Shown: in pieces, positions 1 to 13,449 of the stretch
Layout of the letters: each line of letters begins with the position of its first letter
Position numbering within the stretch: position 1 is the first letter of the stretch
Source: Luscinia megarhynchos
Taxonomy: Eukaryota; Chordata; Aves; Passeriformes; Turdidae
Assembly: GCA_034336665.1 (NCBI GenBank)
Contig: CM067592.1
Span: 55,728,473 to 55,792,472 of the forward strand
Direction of reading: 5' to 3'
DNA: 64,000 nucleotides
Program-made: the position numbers and the translations under genes
The notes under the pieces: model-generated
What the model was told of the DNA's origin: nothing
What the model saw: the letters and a program-made list of their open reading frames with translations, nothing else
Databases searched by the model: none

Positions 1-3000
1 AGAGCCCAAAGACCTGCCAATGAGGGCAAAGCAAAACTGTAGAAACATCAAACAGCCTGGCTGGTGAATTGAAGGTCCACTGTCCTTTTCTACTGCTTGT
101 AACATGATGAAAAACATGTTCTAACTGCCTCTTGTTTTTTCCACACACAAAATGTGTGGACTCAGATTCATTGTAAGTGGTCTGATGCTCACTAAATAGT
201 TCTTATATTAGCAATATCTCTGCTCTGCTATAATAGCCTGTGACAGTCTGTAATTCACTCTGTTTTGTTTCCATGTTTTCTATTTTAAATTCCACCAAAT
301 GAAAAAAAATCACATCTATTTACCTATTCTAGACAAAACATAACAGGGAAAATAAAACTATGCTGACTTTTCAGAGAAAGTAGTGTTTGGTTGATGTATT
401 TCCCTGTCTGGTGCAGACTTCTGCATGATGTGTGATGCAGACTGCTTGAAAATTAATTTAATTTTGTTTTGGACAGAGATTTGAGTAAATGAGGTCAAGA
501 TCTTATGGACTAGTACGTATATGAATATTCTGTAGTAAAAAATCCAGAAAGAATCCATTGCATTAATTTATGCAGAAGGAAACAATACATTATGAAATCT
601 AAACTGATATAGAAAAACAGAGTTCTTCACAAGCAACAGCTTGAAGGGAAAGGTAATTTAATTTTCTTAGTTCAGAGAATGGATAGAAAACCAGAACAAA
701 TATTGGGATGCAAAAGCTCTTTTTCAGGTCTGAAACAGAAGCTGAGTAAAATAGTCTCCTATCATTTTAGATGCAAGTCTTTATGCTCAGAAAGTTGCCC
801 TGCTTGTCTAACAGATGGGCTTAGCTCTGTCTGCAAATCTCTTCTGCTCATATCAGCCCAAATTATGCTGCCACTATCACTTCACATGGGCAGACAAAAA
901 TCCAAAACAGTCAACCAAAAACCAGCTGTCAGATATTATGCTGATAGAATAATTGTAAAGTTAAATAGGAAGGTGGTACCTTCTTGATTTAGAAATATCT
1001 CTTAAAAGAACTACCTTGGTACCAATACCCCTCAACACCTAGAATTTCGTAATTTCTTTTGCAAAAACTTTCTGTAAAAGTTTTTGTTTTATAAATGTGA
1101 TGACAAGTGCTTCTTTAGCACTGCCAGACATTTCAGGATTATTCTTTCTTTCAAAGAAGATGATGATTTAGTGTTTGGCCAAGCTGCATGCTCTACTTCT
1201 ACCCTACATGTTCGGCTTTGTTGTCGCATTAAAAATTATTCATACTTCACATAATCATCTTGAACTTAGATTTGGATTGTGAAGTTAATGCCATATGTGA
1301 ATATGAGTATCTGTGAAGGAGCTAGAATAACCACTTATAGGCAGTTAGTGATTTAGAGAAGTGATTCTTCTAACTGTAAGGCTAGAGGCTTAGGGGCTTG
1401 TTTTCAGTATTTGACTTTGTGTCTTAGTATAGCAAAAATAATCTCTTCTTGCCACTAGCTAAATATCAGCAGAGAGATAAAACTTGTCAATGAAAAACAG
1501 ATTACTAAAACAATAAGGAATCTAAAAGCTTCTTATTAAAAGCATATTTTAAAATCAAAATGTGAAATGTATAAAATATACTTAAAAATATAAGAAATAA
1601 TTCCTCTTGACAGTTTGATAATAATTTTCTTTTTAATTAGTCTGTAGGATGATCTGAAAACAATGCCAAATATTTTTGATCAAAACTTTTTTGATCTCAA
1701 ATTATGGGTTAAGAAAATTGATATAAACCTTGAGTATAATTTTTTTTTATTTCAGTCAGAGCTTAAAGAAAATGAATTAAGCATATTAATGCATATAAAT
1801 ACAGTGCACAGAGGGATGCAACTCCTCCATGGATGAACATGCTCAGAGTGGCAGAATGGTTATAGAAAAAATACATAATTCTGTTTTTTGTGGGTTTAGG
1901 ATACGTAGGCTATCCTAGGATGAGAGAGAGTATTTAATATCCCTTGGTCCTTCTCTCTCACATTTTTTATATATTCTGCATATTCTATAAAAATGTTTTT
2001 TAAGAATGTTGTCTGCTGATTGACCCAGTCTGCCTCTCTGGCATAGCTCTCCTTTGTCCATCAGGACTGCAGTAATTTGCTTTAGAAGTTGCAGCCTAGA
2101 AACCACAAGCCCTTTCATAGTAAAATCGTGCTTTCAGGATGATTAAGAATTAACTTCAGCTATAGAATAAATTCTCTCCTCTGATGCCTCAAGAGCATAC
2201 TCTCTAACAAAAAAGCATACTGATGGAGTACAATGATTCTGGTGCAAAAGGGCGTGCAGTTGCCTTCCCTATTGTTAGAGGTGACTGTGCATGACCTAAA
2301 GGTATTTCCTACAAATTGATCCATTTACAGAAAGACATGGAGTTTTGTGTGGATTAGAAAAGAATGTTTATTGCTGTTTCCCTGTCTGGCCTGTTTATAA
2401 AGGCTGCAGTTATCTGTTAAAGGAAAGGACAACAGAGCATGAGAGAGTGGAATAAACAACAGCAGCTGAGAGATTTGAAAGCTACCCCAGAAGGTCTCTT
2501 GGTTATTTTTAAAGACTATTGTTAAAGATTACTGTTAAGACATTATTTTACAATTTTGTTTTGGCACGCATACCCCTCAGTGCTGTGGCCATACCCCTTA
2601 TTCAAAGTTATCTGCTATTTTAGCACCTGCTCACTCCCTTGGCACGACTGAAAATGGCAGGAGCAAGATTAAGGTGTTGCTGCACCTCAGGGGTCTTGCA
2701 ATCATCCCATACCAGCTCTGAGTCCAAACTTCTTTCCAGAAGGTGAGTTATATTGCTTTTTCATCTGCCATATCCCAAAATAACCTGATAGCAATCTGTA
2801 GTGGCACTCCTCATTGAGACACAAACCAGTGAAGGAATACTACCACACCAAATTACTCCAAAACCAGGAAAAAATGCACAGGCTATGAAGGGGTAACAAT
2901 CCTCTTTCAGGCAGCCATTCCTCTGCTGGGGGCAACAGGATATGGTCTGGAGATGGCTCTAGTAAATGCGGGTAGAGACAGAATAAAATTTAAGAGGCCA

Positions 3001-3164
3001 GTCAGTTCATTTTACCTGTATGATTGGAGCAAACTGTAGATATTTGGCTGAAATTTGATCTTATTCTGTTTTTGAACATGGAAATTTTGGAACACATTTA
3101 AAGCGAGCTGCAATAAACTCTGAAATGCTGCACAGCAAATGTGTGTGTGTATTTGTGCTCTATG
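1..3164. other. Non-coding AT-rich DNA, no gene seen
   Basis: I see no gene or recognisable transposon here. Open frames are at most about 100 codons, mutually overlapping on both strands, and none resembles a known domain. One small perfect hairpin lies at 141-159 (7-bp arms, 5-nt loop). Around 2400-2980 the GC content rises slightly, but I recognise no family. The stretch could be intergenic or intronic. Confidence 0.6.
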
Positions 3165-3921
3165 TGCAGACTGCAGAGAACAGGGGCTGCCCTGTGCCAG
3201 ACACAATCATTGCTTCTACAACAGACATGTCACAGCACAGAGCTGAGCCCATCAGCCAAGGAACATTCCAGAAACATCAAAGCACACCAGCTAAGTGCAG
3301 GGGAGGGGACGAAAATGGTGAAAAAGAGAAAATGAGGAAAAGTAGAGAGAACACCACAGGCAGATAGAGATGCTCCGTGGTGAAGGAGACATCCACACTG
3401 CATCCTATGGGAACCCTCACACTGGAGCCAGTGAATATTTTCTGATGGAAATGCAGTCTGAAAAGCCCAGACTGGAGTGTGAAAAAGGGTGAAGAGGAAA
3501 GGGTAACACTAAGAAACAGCCACATACTTATCATAATCCCCTATCCACCGTTCACTGTGAGCCTTTTGATGTGGGTGAAGTTGGGAGTGCAGCAGGGAAG
3601 CCAGAACTGAGAAAGGAGACAGGGTGTCTTTTCATCTCTTTTTAAAAATATTATAATTAAGAAAAATATTAGCAATAATATTTCACTATTGTCTCTAATA
3701 ATGTATTGCCATCTAAATGTAATTTCATTGGAAGTCAATGTAATCTAACTTCCCCCAAGATGACTGGTCTGTCCAAGACAGCAATTAGTAAGTGATCTCC
3801 CTATTTTTATCTCAGTCCACAAGTCTTCTTATCCTATTTTCTCTTCCTGTCCCGCTGACAAGAGGAAGTGAGTGAGCATATGAGTGGGCATTTGACTGCT
3901 AGCTGAGGTTAACCCATCACA
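3165..3921 (+). mobile_element. Old avian LTR-type ERV remnant (probable solo LTR), + orientation
   Basis: This is a diverged copy of a roughly 1-kb bird LTR family, recognised by the order of several blocks. First comes a GAGCCCATCAGCC-like block near 3245. It is followed by repeated 'ctggag' spacer units with 'tggaaatgcag' near 3420-3480. Next is an A/T-rich middle resembling the polyadenylation part of the consensus. The 3' block (about 3785-3921) runs 'agtgatctccc', 'ttatctcagtccacaag', 'tattttctcttcctgtcc' and ends in 'aacccatcaca', matching the CA terminus of the family. No gag, pol or env sequence lies beside it, so it is probably a solo LTR. The left edge is uncertain, and I see no target-site duplication. 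Class (ERVL or ERVK) cannot be settled by eye. It is too decayed to be expected to act as a promoter. Confidence 0.6.
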
Positions 3922-6847
3922 GGTGTCTTTTGAATAGTCTTGTAAAAATTCGAACAGAAACATCTTGGTTTTGTTTTAATGGCGACAAGGAAATGGATTT
4001 TACTCTTTATCTATCAAGCTCTTCCATGCTCATGATGTCAGTATGCCAGGATTTTCTCACTGAATACAAATGCCGTAAGCTCTCAGTTCCATTAATGTTT
4101 CAAATTAATCACATCAAGATTTAGTTTTAGCTTTACTATCCTTGTTGTCAGATTAATGCGATAGCAGAAATTATTTCTTTTACAGTCTCGGATAGCTGAA
4201 TTAGGTTTTAAAGGCTAAAAATAGGAAACCACATAATGCTACATAATGCATGAATAAGAAGTACCTTAGGGATAGGTTAATATTTAATATTGGTTTGAAG
4301 TTAATGTTTGGTTTCTAATTATAGTTTGAATTACTAAAAACAAGGGTTCAGCCAGGTACCAACAGCTGAACAACTTTTTTTGTCTTACAACTGGTAAGAA
4401 AGTGTTTGAAAAGGGCTTTGTTTTAAGTACTTCTTACATTTGCACTGGAGAGCACTGCATTGGAGTAGTCATAACTTTCTATATTTTTATTTAACTCATT
4501 ATATAATTTATTTAACTCTATATTAGCTGGAGATTAGGAACTGGTTAATTAAGGCAGTTTTCTAGTACTACGTGTTCACAGTCGCAGACTGTAAGGAGCA
4601 ATTTATTTCAAATGAACATGCTGTGTTCAGAAATGGTAGCCTTGGTCACCTCTTCAGTGGTTTTAAATCTCGATTTTATTTGGCAGAGTGTAGGGCTAGA
4701 ATTGCAGTGGCAATTTCTCATGCAGAGGTGAGGCAATCATAATATTTGGAGATTCTCCCCTTCCTGACCTGATGGATGCAATGTTCCTCTCAGTGTCCTT
4801 ATGAGATCTGATGCTATTAACAACAGATGAAGCAGCAGCACCAAAACAGAGCCATTCCAGTCTACAACTCCCTATAGCTCAATAAGTTATTACATTTGCA
4901 CAGCATCAAGCTAATGTGGACTTAGTGTTCTAAGTTAAATTAATCCTTTGTGCAGCTGATGTACAGCAACTACAAGCTGCTGTTTGTGATCAGAGGACTG
5001 AAAAAGCTCTGCAAGCAGGCTCCTGGTTATTTTTGGTGCATTCCAATATGTACTTCATAGTGAAATACTATTCACAGCAACATAAAATTATTCTGTAGTG
5101 TATCTTACTCATTCTTTGCAAGAATATAATTTGCAGAAGTGTATTATGTAGGATTTACTCACAATTTCATTAGCAATCCATGTAAAATAGATTTTAGGCT
5201 GCAGATAAAGAAAGACTGACCAAAATGAAATCCTTTTTAAGAGAAAAACGCATGTCTTTCACTATCTCATTTCATAAAAAATAAAACAAACTTTCCCCAT
5301 CCCATTCCTTTCCTGAAGGGCTCTATCTGATGTATTATAAATGGCCTACTGCTTTTTATTAATGAATGCTGACAATTTCTTCAGATTCATATGTGAACCA
5401 CTGCTGCATGTTCAAGTGATCATTCTGTCATTACACTATCTCAGACATGAAGTTCTGTTGAATAACTTTCCTAAATTTGAAGGTTATTTGAAAGAAAAAA
5501 ACTTTGAAGAATGAAATAAAATCTCCATTAATAAAATAGTATCCATGTGAAACAGCACTGTCAGCTTAAAAAAACCCTTAGGGCTTACAATTTTACTATG
5601 AAGTAAATCAGAACAAAAATTACTTACCTAGAAAAGTAGGACTCAAGTGATGAATGCTGTGTATATCTTAACACATGCACAATAACATAACTGTTGAAAG
5701 AATATAAGCAAATGATACATTTACCTGGGAAGTCCAAGTTTTTGAATAGCACAAAAGGTGCTGGGATCAAATATTAATTAGTCTTTCCCTTCAGTCTTCT
5801 GTCTTAATTTTATTTTTTGTGCTCTATACTCATTATATACAATAAGAAACTTAAAACTCCTTCATTAAATACCATAATTGTCTTACTGCTACAGAAGGTG
5901 AGACAGTAAAGTGTAGTATTGTCAACACTACCCTGCCTTCCAAACACACTGGTGTAAAAACCTAAGCCCATCTAATTATATTGCCATACTCAGTCTTCAA
6001 AGCAAAATCCTATGACTTGTTGCTGTAGGAGATCACCCCCTGTTAGTTAGAGTGGGTGGTGGCACGATTCTGCTCCTGCATGAGTGCTGCACTCTATCTC
6101 GTGGTTCACAGAGCTGAAAAGCACTCTCATTGTGTTGGGAGCAGGACTGGGCACACATTGTTATAAACTATTGTTATACAACTATTTTATCATAAAATAA
6201 GGCAACTGTCAGGATTCAGCATGTTGGTTCAGCCCTTCAGGCCCACAGAAATCACTGTTGGGAGTGACACCAGGGGTGTCCATCAGTGCCAGGGATGGAG
6301 ATGATTTGTGTGAGGTAGACATCTGCCTGTTAAAAGTTGAACTAAAACAAAAACTTGTTTAGCTTTTGATCATTATTCGCTACTTGTTACTCCTATTCAA
6401 GCTCAAATTGTTGATGAGTTCTCCAAACTCTTGCTCTCTTTCCACGTGACTGGTTAGATTTCATGATGTATTTTCACTGCAGCACTAGTGGGCCTGCCTC
6501 CCTCTGGCTACTGACCAAAGAATACAGATTTTATTGACTTGCATCCCAGAACATTGACAGTAAAAATCAGTTATGCTTTGTTTAAAATCAAAACAATTTA
6601 ATTTTCCATCCTCTGCTGTTGGTAAGGCTAAAGTGTCCTTTGTGGAAATTACTTTTGTGGTGGATTTCAGGTTTTTGCACAACATGTTAGAGTTTTATAT
6701 CAGATACTTTGCAATGGTACCTCAGTTCCAGAGGACTGACCTGGGTATCAAGACTGACTTGCTATGAGTAAGATGGCAGATTTTATGGAAAACTTGGGCA
6801 AGCATTTACAGAAAGCCTTCAAAAAGAAATTTCAGATCCGGAAATAT

Positions 6848-6892
6848 TTTTTATTTTTTTTTTTTTAAATTTATGTAGATTAAAAAAAAAAA
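6848..6892. repeat. T-run/A-run inverted homopolymer pair
   Basis: A nearly uninterrupted T-rich run is followed, after about 15 bases, by a run of eleven A. The two could pair as a weak hairpin and are slippage-prone. No target-site duplication or element body suggests a retroposon tail. Confidence 0.7.
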
Positions 6893-9800
6893 GTCATTTA
6901 AATGAGTCAAGCATTTTTACAAAAAAACCTAACTTTTGCAGGGCAAGTTGGCTTTAATGACATTTTTAATAGAACAGGAAAGTTTTTTTGTTTGGTTTGA
7001 TTTACTTTTTATTTTAAAGTCATAAATTTTGGGAACTCTGTGTCCAATAATTCTTGTAAAGTAGCTGTGTTATACGGAGTCTGGTAATTTTTCATTCATC
7101 TTTAGGCATCATTTTGGTTTATCTTAGTGGTCTCAGGTGAGAGTTGAAGAGATTTATTGGCTGTGTGTTTAGTAATGCTCCACCCACTTCCTGCTTCATG
7201 GTTCACATGATCTGTAGATTAAAAATTTTTAAAAGTCATCAAAGTAGCAACCAATGGAAAATATTACTGTCAGTGAGAAAGCAACTGCAGAGTTGCATGA
7301 AAAACCCAAATAGATTCTGCATATAAATTTGCAGGAAATCTTCCTGAAGGTTTAATTTGGAGTCTGGTTATAAATTCAGATTTATTTTTTTTTGGTCTAT
7401 TTCTTTCTTTTATTAAATGGTACTTTTCAGGGATATATAATGAATCCATTAGATATAGGATTTAGCCTATAAAATAGGTTCTTCATTTTAAAATACCATA
7501 CAGGGCTGGGAATGATGTGAGGAGTCCCAGATAATATAAAGATTATTTGGTTTTGCCTTTTTTTTATACAGCAACCCTCCCAACCTGGGAGGCAGAAAAG
7601 GTGATAACCCTTGTTTCCAGGTGCAGCTCTTCTGATTTTGTAAGGCAGGGGAGTGAAGTGGACAGTCTTGAAATCTCAGGTGCTGGATCCTACTTCTGGC
7701 ATTCAAAGGCAGCGTGAAGCATTAATTGGCATTTTCCAATGCCTGCTCTGTTAATGAGGTGTGTGCAGGGGTGAGACTGTGTACACCAAATGTCATCCGT
7801 GGACCACAGCCAAACTGTTGTGGGCCAAAGCTCTTGAGTTAAGTTAGTGGTCTTCATAAAAACCTTCTGCTATTAACTGGCTGAGAGTACAACCACATAT
7901 TGCTGTAGCTGAGTCAGAAGAAAACAATGTGTGATTTCCTTTCTGAAAATGCCAATGTGAATGAAAAGATCCTGAAAACAACCCTTTAAACTTTATTAGG
8001 TATAAGTTAAGGGAAATACTGAGTTAAAGGAATACTCTGGGTACTAACAGGCTAGACAAAGAAAAAGTAGTTTGAGATTGGAGGGAAAAATAATTCATCA
8101 AAATGTATCTCTTCAGTTCCTCTACAGGTGCTCCTTGGTTTGTTTCAAAGGTCAGTCTTAGCACCTGAGATGTAGGAGCTGAGAATAAATTGCACATGCA
8201 AGATATGTTAAGTAGAGGGAAACATCCATGAACATTTGACAGAAGGAGGTGTCTGTAAAAAAGTTAGAATTTGCAGCAGTTTTTCTTATTTCCTTTAATT
8301 CTGTCATTTCTGTCTACAAATTATACTATAATTTTTTTTTTAATTAAGCATTGATAGTGATCAATATGAAATGTACTACTGGTGCTATGACAGAACAAGT
8401 TCAGCACTGACATATTCTTTCAAAAATAAATAGATTTCAAATAGTTATTTACATTATATTGCACTATTTATTTTACGTTAACATCCTGAATACAGAGAGA
8501 AATCATGGATTAATGGGAAATGTATGTGGGTTCTTGATCCTGAGGAGCAGCTTGGCTCTGTTCCAACAAAGCTCTCAACTTTCAGCACTAAATTAGTGCT
8601 AGAGATTGAGTACAAAGGCCCCTGAAATGTCAGGCCCTACAGATTTACACGTGTGTAAACCCATGTTGCTTCCTTCACTGCTTTGGTGGAATTAGTCTGA
8701 TTTATTCAAGCTGGAGATTTGTCTCAGCGCAGATTTTAGCAGGAGATTTCCCAGGTCTGCCCTACCAAAGGCAAGTAATCATTGCTGAGGAGAGCAGGAG
8801 CTGCAGAGGAGGCTCGTTAGAGAGCACTGGAGCTGACCTGTGGTCTAACATCATGTAAGAATCAGAGGGAAGGAGAGCATTTCAGCTGGGTTTGACACAC
8901 CCAAGAACTGCTTGTGAAATAAAAGATTGTAGTAAATACTCCTCTCCATAAGCTAAGGACTTATAGAAGGAGCTAAAATTAAAATCATGCTTGTAGTTTT
9001 GTCATTCACATAAATATACTTTTTCCCAGGCATGGCTGTTACAAGCAATGTTTTGTACAACATAGACAATAAAGCTAAAAAATTCTACAATTCTCAGTAT
9101 ACAAGTTTTCCTTTCTTTTGCACAAGCTTTTCCACTATTTTGCATCAATAATTGATCACCCCCACCCCTTTTTTTTTTGTCTTTTTCTGTGGGCAGTTAT
9201 CTGTGTTTTCCTAAATAGAACAAGTAATTTAGAAAGGTCACTAAATAAAATATTAATACCGACACAACATTATGTAGTAGAAGCAAAGAGAGACTTGTTG
9301 GCAATTTGCTACTGACTGAAACAGGACTTACAAGTGTATATGCATGTATAAATACATGTAAAGATTCTCTCAAGGTGTAATGTGATAAAAATAGAAGTAA
9401 TTATGCACTATATATTGTGCTTGACTGGAGGAATAGTCAGAGGCTACCAAGATCTCCAGTTAAATAGAATTGCAGAGCCAAGCAACTTATCTGCAAGTGC
9501 TAGTATAAATTGTTTTGTGCAATATTCAAGAAGCATAGAAATCTATGAACTGCTGAAGTGTTTAAAATGGGCAGCAACTGTTCCACTGATGTTATTTCAA
9601 ATTGTTCCAAAATTGAGATGTCATAGGCAAATTCAAGCAGTTCATATATAAAACTGGAAATAAGACAAAACCAATTTGTTAGAAGAAAAAAAAAAAAGCA
9701 TTTCCTTTAACAAAATGAGCAGAAATTTTTGCAGTTTATTATCAGTAATGCTGAGCATTGAAAAAAACATTAAGGAAAAAATAGGAAGAAATTAAGAGCA

Positions 9801-10694
9801 TTATATTTTAATAGTTTGAATTAAACATTTAGAAGAGTCAGTTTTTGGAACAGTGCTGAATAGAAGTGATGCTTACTTTACATTTAGATTAGACACTGGA
9901 GGCAGAGTGTGTCAGACACCACTTTTGAATTACAATCCTCACTCCTTGCCCATAGAAGTTTGTAGTTTACTGGTCTTCTGTCCTAAGAGCAAACCACTGC
10001 CTTTTCTTCTCCAGGCTATCCTGCATGTTATGGTCCAGGAACAGGCATGGAGTTACCATCTGCTCTGTTCTGCCTCTCTCATCTCCTTGGACTTCAAATT
10101 TTCCAGAAGAAAATGGAACAAAAACCCAGACCTCCTTCCATGTGAAAACCAATTAGTAAGAACAGAGATCTAAGGCATATACCAAGTTACAATATAATTC
10201 TTCATAAGATTTAGCTTCTAGAAGACATCATGGGTCCTGTTATCTGAAAATATTGGTAATTTAGGGAGATGTGTTTGTGAAAGAGACTGATGTGATCCTC
10301 TAGGTGATTATGCAACCAGGAAGGAGACAATAAACCCTACCATTCTGCTTCAGAATATTTTTCTAAACAGGAATCCCTTGCTCCTTCTTTACCAGTTACC
10401 ACATTTTCTGTGTTGCTTAAAAAAAAAAATAAACCAACCATGGCTTGGTTAAGCAAAGGTTAGCTGACACAATGAGCAAATTCCCAGCAGCTTATCTTCT
10501 TTCTTTTTACTTTACACAACATGGTTATAAGTCATTTAATCTGTTCAATAAATATGGCAAGATAGTCTGATGAAAGAGTTAAAAAACATTTTGGAACATC
10601 TAAAATAAATTTCCATAAATAGAAAGTTTCATCTTCAAAGACCATAAGTCCACAAAACCCTTTTAGCACATAAAGCCATTATTAATCTTTTGCA

Positions 10695-10737
10695 TAAAAA
10701 AACCACTCCAAAAAACCCCAAAGCAACCCAAAGCAAT
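10695..10737. repeat. A/C-rich low-complexity tract
   Basis: Runs of A broken by CC or CCCC, for example 'aaaaaaccccaaagcaaccc'. This is the complementary strand type to the G/T-rich tracts at 18877-19037 and 23247-23463. Confidence 0.6.
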
Positions 10738-13449
10738 ATAAGCCACCAAATCCATATGTCTCAGGGAGAAAGAACAGGGAGTATGAAGGGCAATTCTAAC
10801 ATTTTCTGTCTCTCCAATAACTACAGCAAATGATTTGTAAGGTTTAAAGGCACAGAAGCAGTGCCATTCAAAGAAGCAATTAAATTTAGCAATTGCATGC
10901 TAAACTGATCATCAGCTTCATAACAACTGCAAAAATATCATTATGGCTCTATATTCTTAATCTAGACAATTTTGATTTTTTTCTGTGGGTATTTATTCAG
11001 AGTCCATTGGGCTTTCAAAACTGGAAGCAATAGAGTGCTGGAGTTTGGCTTCAATGATCAGAGCCTATACCCATTTTGGAAAAATAAGCACAAATTGGAA
11101 AGACCACATTTGTATGAAGTGTAAAGACTTAATTCGCATCTCCTGACGTACTGGGAGCACGATTTCAAAGCTTTATAGCCTAGCACATTCAAAAGCAGGA
11201 GGGGTTTTGTCCCTGGCTGGACATTGAAGTGCTAAGAGAGATGCCTGCAACAGCCAATGCAAAACACCACAAAAAGGCTTTTCAAGCACCTGAAACATTG
11301 AGCATCTTCAAGGGTAAGTGCTATTGGCAGCAGTTTCATTCAGTGAAAACTATGAACCAGGGGTTTGAACACGGAGGGCATGAATTCAGTAAAATTCTGA
11401 GTCTGTGATAAACACAAAAATGTCAAGGGAGAGGGGGAGGATTTTTATTTTGGAGCATTGAGCCCAGTAACTTATTCAGCAGCATCAGTTACTCAATCTA
11501 TTCCTCATGTGGGGAAAATATTTATTCTGGCAAGATCCTCCCACGAGGGCTTAATGCAGAGGAAATAGTGCTTGGCAGAAAATAATTTCTTACTGTTTTT
11601 CTCCATTGAAACCATTTTATTTCATTGGCTTCCCTTTTTAGTCCACAGAGCATTGAATAAATGTATCAATAAATTGCTTAAGCCTTATAAAGAAAATTTT
11701 ACCACTATTGATTCACTAAAAATTAGGTAGTCTCCTGTTGTAGTATCAACTTACTTGGTGACTACTGAAAATAATAATTTAAACTGCAGATAACAAATTA
11801 AATTGGACTTTTTCATGTCTTTGATCATACTGGATTGAGAAACATCTTCATTGTAGTCTATTGTAAGATACCTTTCTGATTATCTTTAAGTGAAAGGCTT
11901 GATATTAATTAATTTTATAATTTTCTAAAAAATTCCATACCATAGTAGAGAAAGAATTCTATTAACTCTTTCATTTTTTTTTAAATTTTCTTTTTAATTT
12001 TTTTCCCAATAAAAGAAAGCCCTTGTTGGAATACCAGTAAGAAAGGAACTTGTTTTTCTCCTCTACAGAACATTAGGCCTTTTTATAATTACTGTCTGAA
12101 TCATAAAGGAAATTTGGCTTGCAGGTTATTTGAAATAGATTTCTGAGAAGTAAATAACTGTGAAAATTAATGCAAAAAACAGCTACAGACATACTGGCAC
12201 TGGAATAATAGAAGGCATGTGTGAGCAACCTTATCCAATGGGAGTAAGTGTTTATACACTATTTCTTTATTCTTCAGACATAATGCTGAAGACAGAATAG
12301 GCAGTTATTTTAGCATTCACAAATACTCTAATGGCTGCATTAACTCCCTATATTGTTAGGTAGCTAACACTTTCATCCCTGTGGAGGTAACAATTCTATT
12401 GTCAATACAGCCAAGTAGGTTTTAGAACAGGAAAGGACACGTACAACTTTTTTTGCCTTTTTCCCCCAAAATTAGATTTCTCAGCATTAACAGAAATTAC
12501 ATCTTCATGACCTTCTATCAAACTCTTTTCAAGTCAAAAGTAAATCACTGTGCTAGCAGGGTAAGCCAGCCCCTCAAGGGAGGACCACAATCTCACCTAG
12601 TTTATTGTGCTGTTGACCTAAATGTATGACCCAATCAAGAGCTCCACACGTCTAAAAATACACAGATTCTGTAAGATGATGAGGAACAATATTAGGCAGC
12701 CTTCTTCCAGTTAGCAGACTTAAAATGGGAGCTTTGTTCAAACTGAAATGCAAGATTAAACTGAGCAGTTCTGTTCCACATCACATGTTATTAACATATT
12801 CAGGGCCACTTGAGAGCCCAAGCATGGCACCAAGCATTACCTGGCTTTAAGCACACCTGTGGCTGCTCTTGTTAATGCTGGTAATTTAAGGAAAAAGCAT
12901 TGTTTTGCAGTTGGAGGCAAAAGTACAGGTTTCTGACTTTCAGAAAGAAACTTGAGCTGCATACTGATTTGTAATTTGATTTTTAAACTATGTAAGAGCT
13001 TGAAATTAATCAATATGTTGCTGTCATCAGATACCTTCTCAGAAAGAAGAGAACGTCCTCTAGAACTGGCAAAACAAATATATAAATCTTTTCACTGTAG
13101 TACTATTAATTCAGGTGACACATTACTGATCTTTTAAACTTAATGTTACAGGCCAGACAGAGATACAAGTGGAATTTGAAAAAAAATGTTTTCTGGAGCA
13201 TTTTGGCATTTTTACTAACCTAAAAGTTTGAGTCTTTCAGCTGAAATACTGTTATGAGTTTCTCCATAACATGCCAACTGCCTCTACTTTCTGTTTAATC
13301 AAATCTGAATGTTTGTGAACAGATCTTGAACAGATGCACCACCTGAAAGCACAGTTATGTTTTTCTTGAACATTGGACTTCATTGTCATCAAATATTAGG
13401 AGAATGTCAACTCTTGGAAGAATATTGAAAGGAACAGGCAGGCCCTGTA

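Larger units (their letters stand above)
3922..13449. other. Non-coding AT-rich DNA, no gene or clear transposon
   Basis: About 9.5 kb in which I recognise no gene or transposon. A T-run and an A-run face each other at 6848-6892, followed by a 12-bp palindrome at 6894-6905. A/C-rich low-complexity sequence lies at 10695-10737. Moderately GC-richer stretches near 7560-7760, 8520-8880 and 11020-11340 look less degenerate than their surroundings and could be conserved non-coding sequence, but that cannot be judged without an alignment. The open frame at 9853-10173 has an upstream pyrimidine run that mimics a splice acceptor but codes for nothing familiar. Confidence 0.55.

Noticed and set aside
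6848..6892. Poly(A)/poly(T) as the tail of a SINE or processed pseudogene
   Set aside because: No element body, gene likeness or flanking duplication is visible.
9967..10173. Exon-like segment after a pyrimidine run and CAG near 10014
   Set aside because: Both strands are open in different frames and neither encodes a recognisable protein. The acceptor-like motif alone is common.
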